The translations under genes were made by a program, and so were the position numbers. Source: Patescibacteria group bacterium (lineage in GTDB: Bacteria; Patescibacteriota; Minisyncoccia; Phycocordibacterales; DATDWN01). Taken from it: a DNA stretch of 56,786 nucleotides. The DNA lies in assembly GCA_013816135.1 (NCBI GenBank), contig JACDEV010000004.1, positions 1-56,786 on the forward strand, given 5' to 3'. The notes below the pieces were generated by a model. The model saw only the letters and a program-made list of their open reading frames with translations. It was not told the DNA's origin and searched no databases. Positions 10,532 through 18,036 of this stretch are shown piece by piece (the first letter of the stretch is position 1; every line of letters begins with the position of its first letter).

Positions 10532-10558
10532 GAAACCGCCAGAATATCGGCGGTTTTC
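10532..10558 (+). terminator. Shared-family terminator, copy 2
   Basis: GAAACCGCC-AGAATATC-GGCGGTTTTC. Confidence 0.8.
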
Positions 10559-10612
10559 TATTATTGACATAGTCAGATTATATGTTACATTATGTCCAGG
10601 AGAGTAGGTTAA

Positions 10613-10858
10613 ATGAAAATAAGAACTTTGCAGAGAGTTATCGATGAATTCAAAGGTGGAACAATCACTGTCGACGGGGTCACAAAGCAGATTAAAGGAA
10701 TCAGGGAAGAACCGGAAGTTCATGCTGATTACAAAATCTTCATCGTAGCAACAGATGGTAGTGAGTTCTTCTGTGGCTACAATCTTGTCGAAGGTATCGA
10801 ACACGCAGGTAAGTTCTACATAAATGACGAGAGAATTGTTCTTGAGGCCAAGAAATAG
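10613..10858 (+). CDS. 81-aa small protein, hypothetical
   Basis: Upstream TTGACA-type promoter (10564) and GGAGAG ribosome-binding site; MKIRTLQRVIDEFKGGTITVDGVTKQIKG... Confidence 0.65.
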   Translation: MKIRTLQRVIDEFKGGTITVDGVTKQIKGIREEPEVHADYKIFIVATDGSEFFCGYNLVEGIEHAGKFYINDERIVLEAKK

Positions 10859-10882
10859 AATCGCCATCGTCTGCTGCTACGG

Positions 10883-10912
10883 GAAACCGCCAGCTACGAT
10901 CGGCGGTTTTTC
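10883..10912 (+). terminator. Shared-family terminator, copy 3
   Basis: GAAACCGCC-AGCTACGATC-GGCGGTTTTTC. Confidence 0.8.
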
Positions 10913-10927
10913 CATTCTCGTTGAAGT

Positions 10928-11012
10928 AATTAAATTTTTTGAGAGTTCGCAGGCGGGTAGCCGAGATTACCAAAATCGTAGTAGCGATTTATGGGCTCTC
11001 AAAAATTTAATT
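10928..11012. repeat. Inverted-repeat element with nested hairpins
   Basis: Outer arms TAATTAAATTTTTTGAGAG / CTCTCAAAAATTTAATTA; inner GGTA..TACC and AAATCG-TAGTAG-CGATTT. Confidence 0.6.
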
Positions 11013-11200
11013 AGTGAGAAAAGAGGATGGAAATAAGAAAAAAACTCCCGAAGGGAGTTCTTTCTTTATCGTTTTGACCAATGAGGAGCACAAAACGCAT
11101 TCGCGTTTTGCTTCTGGGAAACCCACGGTTTTCCCAATCCTTCCTCCACGGTAAAACACCCAGTTTTCCCGACCCCTTTCTGCCCCACAATGGATCAAGC

Positions 11201-11236
11201 TAACAAAAGAGAGGCTTATCAGCCTCTCTTTTGTTA
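11201..11236. terminator. Strong bidirectional terminator downstream of rpsI
   Basis: Perfect 16-bp arms TAACAAAAGAGAGGCT-TATC-AGCCTCTCTTTTGTTA. Confidence 0.9.
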
Positions 11237-11238
11237 TT

Positions 11239-11643
11239 TTATCGCTTGCTCCATTGTGGGGCCTTTCTAGCTTTCTTCAATCCGAACTTTCTTCGTTCCT
11301 TTGCTCTTGGATCTCTCTTTAGATATCCGGCTTTCTTTAATGACTTTCTTAGTTCTAAGCTGAATTCAACTAGTGCTCTAGCAATTCCGTGTCGCATTGC
11401 TTCTGATTGTGAGTGCATACCTCCTCCTACAATCTTTGCAGTGATTTTGAATTTCTCAGGAATAGCAGCTTCAGTTAAAGGCTGTCGAACAATGTTCTGC
11501 ATTTCCTTTACTGGAAAGTAGTTTTCAAGTTCTTTATCGTTAACCTGAAAAGTAGTCTTTGCGCTTGGTGTAATTCGAACACGAGCAACAGATGTCTTTC
11601 TTCGTCCTACGGTCTCTATGTATTTTGCAGCTTTTTCTTCCAT
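11239..11643 (-). CDS. rpsI: 30S ribosomal protein S9
   Basis: ETVGRRKTSVARVRI...GGGMHSQSEAMRHGIARAL...KFGLKKARKAPQWSKR. Confidence 0.97.
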   Translation of the reverse strand: MEEKAAKYIETVGRRKTSVARVRITPSAKTTFQVNDKELENYFPVKEMQNIVRQPLTEAAIPEKFKITAKIVGGGMHSQSEAMRHGIARALVEFSLELRKSLKKAGYLKRDPRAKERRKFGLKKARKAPQWSKR

Positions 11644-11662
11644 ATATCTATATTATTTCTTG

Positions 11663-12037
11663 TTATTCTGTGATTTTCAAATTATTCATCATCTTTGATC
11701 GAAGCTTGTTCTTCGGAAGCATGCCTGAAACAGCTTCCTTGAATAGTTCTTTGTGGCCTTTCTTTGCGATAACCTGAGTCATTGTTGGCTGTCTTAGACC
11801 TCCTGGGTAGCCAGTATATCGGCTATAAGTCTTTTGAGTTTTCTTTGAATCAGCAATTGATGCCTTAGAAGTGTTTATTATCTCAACTGTAACCTCAGGA
11901 ATTGAGTTTCTAGCAAATGTAGGTTCATTCTTTCCCATTAGAAAAACTGCAGCTTGTGTAGCTACTCTTCCGATCTTCTTATTCTCTGCATCTAATACGT
12001 ATTTTTTCACAAATTTATTTATATTATACAAGTTCAA
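11663..12037 (-). CDS. rplM: 50S ribosomal protein L13
   Basis: VLDAENKKIGRVATQAAVFLMGK...YSRYTGYPGGLR...AVSGMLPKNKLR. Confidence 0.95.
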   Translation of the reverse strand: MNLYNINKFVKKYVLDAENKKIGRVATQAAVFLMGKNEPTFARNSIPEVTVEIINTSKASIADSKKTQKTYSRYTGYPGGLRQPTMTQVIAKKGHKELFKEAVSGMLPKNKLRSKMMNNLKITE

Positions 12038-12371
12038 TTATAGCCATCAGACTTCCATCGCTTATTCTAGCTGGAAGTTTGGTAATTCGTGTGTATCCTC
12101 CTGCTCGCTCCTTGTACTTTGGAGATATGTCCTTTGCTAGCTTTTCTGCACCGATGATACCTATCTTAGTAATAAGTGCTCTTCGTGAAGCGACAGTTCC
12201 CTCTCTACCTTGAGTTATCATTTTCTCAATAAGCGGTCGTAGTTCTCGAGCTTTAGCGTCAGTAGTTTTTATTTTACCATTTACAACAAGAGAAAGAGCA
12301 AGGGATTTCATAAGGGCATCCCGCACTTTCTTTACTCTTCCAAATTTTCTTGTTGCTTTATGGTGATTCAT
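12024..12371 (-). CDS. rplQ: 50S ribosomal protein L17
   Basis: MNHHKATRKFGRVKKVRDALMKSLALSLVVNGKIKTT.. and C-terminal GYTRI. Confidence 0.96.
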   Translation of the reverse strand: MNHHKATRKFGRVKKVRDALMKSLALSLVVNGKIKTTDAKARELRPLIEKMITQGREGTVASRRALITKIGIIGAEKLAKDISPKYKERAGGYTRITKLPARISDGSLMAIIELV

Positions 12372-12380
12372 GTCAGTTTA

Positions 12381-13337
12381 TTACTTCAAATTTATTCCAA
12401 AGGTTTCTAGAACTTCTTTAATTTCTGTAAGGCCCTTCTGTCCCAATCCTTCGATTTCAAGGATATCTTTTTCTTTCTTTCGAGCAAGACCTCCTACAGT
12501 TCGGATGTTGGCATTAGAAAGTGCATTCTGAGTTCTAGCTGAAAGATTTAATGTCTCAACTCGAGTCTTCAATGAATCATCATCAATAGATGCATTTGAA
12601 ACTCCATTTTCCTTTGGTGAACTAGAAGACAATATCACATCTTCCTCCTTAAAACCAATTATTGATTTAAGCTGGCTAATCATAGTCTCGATTGATTTCT
12701 CAAGAGCCTCTTTTGGTGTAATAGTTCCATCTGTTTCAATAAAGATTTTTAGTCTGTTGAAATCTGTTCTATCTCCGACTCGCATATTTTCAACTTCGTA
12801 AGAAACTCTTCGAATAGGTGTAAAAATTGCATCTAAAGTGATTTGTCCGATATCAACTCTGTTCTTCTGTAAAACTTCCTTTGATACAAATCCTAAACCT
12901 TTTTCCGCAGTAATCTCCATATCTAACTCAGAATTTTTGTCAGTTAGTGTAGCGATTACAAGTTCAGGATTTAATATTTCTATTCCTCCTGGAACCTTGA
13001 TATCACCTGCAACAACCTCTCGAACACCTTTTACTTTAAGTGAAAGTTTTTGTGGTTCATCACTTACGATACTAAAACGAACCCTCTTTAGGTTAAGTAG
13101 GATTGTAATAGCATCCTCTTTAACATTAGGAATAACTGAGAATTCATGTGGAATTCCAGCAATCTTTACAGCTGTAACAGCTGAACCCGGTAGAGATGAT
13201 AGGATGATTCGACGAAGGGAATTGCCAAGAGTATGGCCGTATCCTGGGTATAATCCATCAATTTCATATGCGCCAGAAAAATCTACTTCAGAGACGATTT
13301 TTGGCTTTGATGGTAACACGATTGTATAGTCAGACAT
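12381..13337 (-). CDS. rpoA: RNA polymerase alpha subunit
   Basis: YGHTLGNSLRRIILSSLPGSAVTAVKI, C-terminal domain LSARTQNALSNANIRTVGGL. Confidence 0.97.
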   Translation of the reverse strand: MSDYTIVLPSKPKIVSEVDFSGAYEIDGLYPGYGHTLGNSLRRIILSSLPGSAVTAVKIAGIPHEFSVIPNVKEDAITILLNLKRVRFSIVSDEPQKLSLKVKGVREVVAGDIKVPGGIEILNPELVIATLTDKNSELDMEITAEKGLGFVSKEVLQKNRVDIGQITLDAIFTPIRRVSYEVENMRVGDRTDFNRLKIFIETDGTITPKEALEKSIETMISQLKSIIGFKEEDVILSSSSPKENGVSNASIDDDSLKTRVETLNLSARTQNALSNANIRTVGGLARKKEKDILEIEGLGQKGLTEIKEVLETFGINLK

Positions 13338-13411
13338 TGTTTTATATAAAAATTTTAACTGATAAATTATACATTAATTACTTCTATCATGCAATACTCA
13401 GGAATTAGGAA

Positions 13412-14020
13412 TTATCGGCTGTAGTATTCGATCACTGTATTCAGGTCAAACATGTTCTCAGTCTTTACATACTGTGGCATCCCCTGTATTTCTGCTGATT
13501 TATTCTTAGGATCATATTTTATCCATGATGGAACGGTTACATTCTTTGTTTTCTCATCAATTTCAGCAAATAAAGGCTTCTTTGTTGATCTTTCTGTTAT
13601 CTGGATTTTGTCTCCAAGTGAAACTCGAAACGATGGAGTATTAATTCTACGGCCGTTAACTGAGATATGTCCATGAGAAACCATTTGTCGTGCTCCTCCT
13701 CGTGTGGGTGAATATCCTAGACGATACATAGTGTTGTCGAGTCTTAGCTCCACTAACTCAAAAATCTTCTGTGAAGCATTAGGAGTCTTTTTTGCTAGAG
13801 CTTCTTTAACATAATTTGAAAATTGTCTTTCTGAAAGGCCGTATGTAAATCTTGCTTTTTGCTTTTCTGTAAGCTGAAGTGCATATTCTGACTTTGGCTT
13901 AGTAAAACCTCTTTTCTTACCTTTTCGCTCTAAATGAAGAGCATACTTCTGAGTCTGAGTTTTCTCAAAAATTGGTGCTCCTAGGCGTCGTGCTATTTTA
14001 TATTTTGGTCCTATTATCAT
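13412..14020 (-). CDS. rpsD: 30S ribosomal protein S4
   Basis: KIARRLGAPIFEKTQ...LELRLDNTMYRLGYSPTRGGARQMVSHGHISVNGRRINTPS. Confidence 0.96.
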   Translation of the reverse strand: MIIGPKYKIARRLGAPIFEKTQTQKYALHLERKGKKRGFTKPKSEYALQLTEKQKARFTYGLSERQFSNYVKEALAKKTPNASQKIFELVELRLDNTMYRLGYSPTRGGARQMVSHGHISVNGRRINTPSFRVSLGDKIQITERSTKKPLFAEIDEKTKNVTVPSWIKYDPKNKSAEIQGMPQYVKTENMFDLNTVIEYYSR

Positions 14021-14045
14021 ATATATTTATTTTTTATACTCACTA

Positions 14046-14474
14046 CTATACTCTTCTGGGCTTCTTAGGCTTTGGTCCGTTATGAGGAACTGGGGTCACA
14101 TCTTTTATAGAATTGATGCTTATTCCTTTTGATATAAAGCCTCTAATACCTGATTCTCTACCTGAACCTACGCCTTTTACTACAACTGAAACTTCTCTCA
14201 TACCCATAGTTCCAGCTTTTGCTCCCACAATTTCACCAACTTTTGCAGCTGCAAATGGAGTTCCCTTCTTTGCACCCTTAAATCCGATTGAACCAGATGA
14301 AGATGTAGTAAGAACGTTACCTTTTGTGTCTGTAAGGACGATTTTAGTGTTGTTATAAGTAGACTGGACATATAATGTGCCCATTTCTACCTTCTTCTTT
14401 GAAACCGAAGAAACTGAGCTTTTTTTTTCAGAATCTGCACCTTCACCTGTTTTTACGATTCGTTTTTTTCCCAT
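14046..14474 (-). CDS. rpsK: 30S ribosomal protein S11
   Basis: VQSTYNNTKIVLTDTKGNVLTTSSSGSIGFKGAKKGTPFAA...DVTPVPHNGPKPKKPRRV. Confidence 0.96.
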   Translation of the reverse strand: MGKKRIVKTGEGADSEKKSSVSSVSKKKVEMGTLYVQSTYNNTKIVLTDTKGNVLTTSSSGSIGFKGAKKGTPFAAAKVGEIVGAKAGTMGMREVSVVVKGVGSGRESGIRGFISKGISINSIKDVTPVPHNGPKPKKPRRV

Positions 14475-14484
14475 TTAATTATTT

Positions 14485-14862
14485 TTATTTCTTATCAGCT
14501 ATCTTTCGTCCCGTACCCATAGTCTTTTTGGCTCCTCTTCGTGTTCGAGCGTTTGTCTTTGTTCTCTGGCCTCTAGATGGTAAACCTCTTTGATGTCGGC
14601 TACCTCGGTAAGCTTTTATATCTTTTAATCTCTTGATATTACCAGCAACTTCTCTCTTGAGATCTCCTTCTATCTTGAACTCTTCAATAATCTTTCTAAT
14701 AGCATTTTCCTGATCCACAGTTATTTCTTTTGGCTTTATTCCGAATGGAACCTTGGCTTTGCCTAATACTTGCTTTGCTTTAGATCTTCCGATGCCATAA
14801 AGGACTGTGAGTCCGATCTCAATTCTTTTTTCTTCTGGTAATGTGATTCCTAGTATTCTCAT
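14485..14862 (-). CDS. rpsM: 30S ribosomal protein S13
   Basis: MRILGITLPEEKRIEIGLTVLYGIGRSKAKQVL...RGSRHQRGLPSRGQRTKTNARTRRG. Confidence 0.96.
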   Translation of the reverse strand: MRILGITLPEEKRIEIGLTVLYGIGRSKAKQVLGKAKVPFGIKPKEITVDQENAIRKIIEEFKIEGDLKREVAGNIKRLKDIKAYRGSRHQRGLPSRGQRTKTNARTRRGAKKTMGTGRKIADKK

Positions 14863-14891
14863 TTTTATTTAAATTTATTTCTTGAAGTAGA

Positions 14892-15008
14892 TTATCCTTG
14901 TCTTTGCTTATGTCTAGCATTTGCCTTACAGACAACATATACATAGCCCTTTCTACGGACCACTTGGCATTGTGCACAGATTTTTTTTACAGAAGATTTT
15001 ACTTTCAT
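14892..15008 (-). CDS. rpmJ: 50S ribosomal protein L36
   Basis: [38 protein letters not shown] read by hand; below the ORF-track cutoff. Confidence 0.93.
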   Translation of the reverse strand: MKVKSSVKKICAQCQVVRRKGYVYVVCKANARHKQRQG

Positions 15009-15048
15009 AATTAAACTGTTTTATTGATAAATTTTCATTTCTGAAAAT

Positions 15049-15270
15049 TTATACTCTTTTGACTATTCGTCCTTTTCCACCATAAGGATCTATCTCGACA
15101 ATAACTTTGTCGCCGATGAGCACTCGGATGTGATGCAATCTCATTTTACCAGCTAGATAAGTGAGCATTTCTTCCCCCGTATCATCTCTTCGAACTTTAA
15201 ATAAAGTGTTAGGTAACGCCTCAATGACCTGAGCTCCGATAGCAGTATCTTTTTTGTTCTGGTCTTGCAT
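15049..15270 (-). CDS. infA: Translation initiation factor IF-1
   Basis: AQVIEALPNTLFKVRRDDTGEEMLTYLAGKMRLHHIRVLIGDKVIVEIDPYGGKGRIVKR. Confidence 0.95.
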   Translation of the reverse strand: MQDQNKKDTAIGAQVIEALPNTLFKVRRDDTGEEMLTYLAGKMRLHHIRVLIGDKVIVEIDPYGGKGRIVKRV

Positions 15271-15336
15271 TATTTTTGTACCTGTTCGTCAAATGACACG
15301 TTTTGGAATACAGATAGCATGGTAACAGAATTAGCC

Positions 15337-16746
15337 CTATTTCGTCAAGGTATTTATTAGGGTAACTTTACTTGGGTCCATAGGTATTGTCTGATTCCAG
15401 AATGGATGAGTTTCTATCCATGCCTCCTTTATGGTAGTAAAGCTTCCAACTACACTTAATGCATCCTTTTTTGGTAAACCTAATAGATCCATTTTTAACT
15501 TATTTTCATCCAGTACCCAAACTAAATTTGCATCCCCTTTTAAATTAAAGCTAACTGTAGCACTGGTATTAGGATCAAAGGCAATTGAAGGATCATAGGT
15601 AAAATTTAAGCTATCAAGATTAGTTATTTTTATAACTTCATCTCCTGCGTCAGGTAAATTTTTACTGACAATTGCTTTTGAAAGAGCTGCTTTATCAAAA
15701 ATAATTGCAGTAGCTAAAGCACGTTTTCTTATTACTGCTCCTCCGTTAGATCCGTTTGCTTGAGAAACAGGATCAAATTTATATTTAAGACTGGAAGGAA
15801 AGAGAACGAAATTGGAAGGAATTTGAGAAACTATGTCATTTGATAGTGCAGTTTGAAGATTAGCGGTAAGTTCAGTATCAGCAGCAGCTTTATCTTCGTT
15901 TGATACAACTTTCTGCATACCGGAAAAACCTCCAGTCATTTCGGTTTTTGATCTAGCATATATTGTAGAGAACTTAGGATCGCCCTTAAATCCTGGAATA
16001 GTAAAATCCTTTAGTCCAATATTGTAGCTAGCTCCAGTCTTATCAGCTTCAACAAGAACTTCAATACTTCCTGCTACTGTTTTTCCATCCTTTACTATAT
16101 TTCCTGGCACACTGACATCTTTCAAAAGCCGAAATATAAGACCATCAGCTGTCTGAAACCTAGTTGTTGCCACTAGCCTTTGTGGCTGTGAACCGGCATT
16201 GTTGTAAATAATTATAGTACCTCGTGCTTTGTTGTCGACTTGTTGTTCTGATGTAGCATTAACTGCTTTTTCTAAGTCCTTACTCAATGTAACGATTTGA
16301 TAGCCCAAATCCGTTGTTGTGTTTTTCTTCGCTATTAAAGAGGTGTTTACTGCAACTATTTCGTTTTTAGGAGTTATTGTTATCTTTGCACTTTTGAATA
16401 GGGCTGAGATACCAAAGGCAGCTGCTAAAATAAAAAGTGTGAGAGCAATGTACAATCCTTTTTTCGAAGATTTTACTGGCTCGTCATATTCATAATTAAA
16501 TTTTCCAATTGATTTAGTTTGTTCAATTTCCCTTTCTTCGTCCTTTTTTTCAATTTTTTGAGCTCTAGGGGTTTTTATTTTACGTTCTGCTTTTGGTTCT
16601 ATCTCAACAGAATCTTCTTGGAGATTATCACTTACTCTTCTACTTCTCATAGGAACCTCAATATTACGAATTGATTTCTTAGCGGGAATGACGTCTTGGA
16701 TGATATTTTTTTTCATATCTGGCTTTATTGTAACGTAGAATTTCAA
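15337..16746 (-). CDS. Single-TM surface/extracytoplasmic protein (baseplate-J-like region possible)
   Basis: Basic cytoplasmic N-terminus, TM (GLYIALTLFILAAAFGISALF), long beta-rich extracytoplasmic part. Confidence 0.6.
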   Translation of the reverse strand: MKFYVTIKPDMKKNIIQDVIPAKKSIRNIEVPMRSRRVSDNLQEDSVEIEPKAERKIKTPRAQKIEKKDEEREIEQTKSIGKFNYEYDEPVKSSKKGLYIALTLFILAAAFGISALFKSAKITITPKNEIVAVNTSLIAKKNTTTDLGYQIVTLSKDLEKAVNATSEQQVDNKARGTIIIYNNAGSQPQRLVATTRFQTADGLIFRLLKDVSVPGNIVKDGKTVAGSIEVLVEADKTGASYNIGLKDFTIPGFKGDPKFSTIYARSKTEMTGGFSGMQKVVSNEDKAAADTELTANLQTALSNDIVSQIPSNFVLFPSSLKYKFDPVSQANGSNGGAVIRKRALATAIIFDKAALSKAIVSKNLPDAGDEVIKITNLDSLNFTYDPSIAFDPNTSATVSFNLKGDANLVWVLDENKLKMDLLGLPKKDALSVVGSFTTIKEAWIETHPFWNQTIPMDPSKVTLINTLTK

Positions 16747-16769
16747 TATTGCAAACGTAATTAACAGAG

Positions 16770-17996
16770 CTAATTTATACTTTGCTCCCCCCTTTTCATT
16801 TTAGTATAAAAAAGTGCAGACATAGCTGTAAAAGTATCAAGATTAATTTTTGAATTATTATCAAAATATTTTGATAACACTCCTGAATTCAAGATAGTTA
16901 CGGTAAGATTATTTCTGAATTTGGAAGTATTATCTGTCTTAGGGATTTTGAAGAAACTAAGGAAAGTATTCTCTAATTTTGAATCCGAAATAAGAAACGA
17001 ATTGTTTGGTAAACTCATATCAGGAGATAATATCTGTAGGGAATCTTCTAGGTAAACAGCCCATTCGGCCTCAATCATTGCTAATATATTCTCGATCTCT
17101 ATCTCATCAGTTTTTGATTTCTTACCGCTTAAATAAAGTTGAAGTGTTGAGTCAGCTATTTCATAAGATATGTTGAATTTTGCTGCTATGAGTTTTGTTA
17201 TGGAGTTTGAACCTAATGGTATGGATACTGTATTTTTTATATTATTATCTTCTACTAAGGTTATATCAGTTGCTTCACCTGTTATATTTGTGAGTAAATA
17301 ATCAGAAGTTTTCGCAAAATTATCTCTAACTATAGAAAAATAAACCAAGGGAAAGGAGTGTATAAATATTTGAGGTTTTGGAATATGAGTGTGACGTAAG
17401 ATTAAATTGGCTACTTTATCTTCCACGACAAAAGGTATCGCTGACATAAAAAGGTTACCTTCAAAATTCATTGTCTTCTTACCTAGAGTTTTATCTAATA
17501 AGTATCCGTTAACCTTGGAACTGACAATGCTTTTTTCGGCAATTACATATTCTTCATCTATAAATGCAGCATTTTTTAATAAATCAGTTTGAAATAAATT
17601 CTCTTCCTTCTTTATTATCTTGTTTATAAAATCAGCAGTAACTAAAAAAGGTACTTTTTCTTCAATTACTATATTTTTTGAAACAATATTGTACCAAGGT
17701 GATGAAAAAGTAATTATCACTCTTGAAAATGCTCCTATTTTTTTTAATTCAGGAATAGTTTTACATGCTTTTACAACATCACAAAGCATCGTGTCGATTA
17801 TTTTTTCTGTAGAATCTAAAAGTATTGAGGATGTTATTTTTTCTGTAGAGATGAAATCTTTTTTGAATGAATATAAAAATTTCGGAAAACCTTCAGTAGG
17901 AAGACATACTATTGAGCAAGAAATACTACCATTGCTTACACTAAGAAGAAGTGATACTTCTTCTTTTTCATTTTTTAGAAAAGAAAAAAAGGACAT
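16770..17996 (-). CDS. Hypothetical protein, possibly actin-like ATPase fold (PilM/FtsA-type)
   Basis: Only distant resemblance (LLTNITGEATDITLVEDNNI...IPLGSNSITKLIAAKFNI). No fold search run. Confidence 0.4.
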   Translation of the reverse strand: MSFFSFLKNEKEEVSLLLSVSNGSISCSIVCLPTEGFPKFLYSFKKDFISTEKITSSILLDSTEKIIDTMLCDVVKACKTIPELKKIGAFSRVIITFSSPWYNIVSKNIVIEEKVPFLVTADFINKIIKKEENLFQTDLLKNAAFIDEEYVIAEKSIVSSKVNGYLLDKTLGKKTMNFEGNLFMSAIPFVVEDKVANLILRHTHIPKPQIFIHSFPLVYFSIVRDNFAKTSDYLLTNITGEATDITLVEDNNIKNTVSIPLGSNSITKLIAAKFNISYEIADSTLQLYLSGKKSKTDEIEIENILAMIEAEWAVYLEDSLQILSPDMSLPNNSFLISDSKLENTFLSFFKIPKTDNTSKFRNNLTVTILNSGVLSKYFDNNSKINLDTFTAMSALFYTKMKRGEQSIN

Positions 17997-18036
17997 GATT
18001 AATATTTTAGCACAAACTACTCCCTTTGACTCAATA

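Noticed and set aside
12838-13329. 163-aa plus ORF
   Set aside because: Antisense shadow of rpoA.
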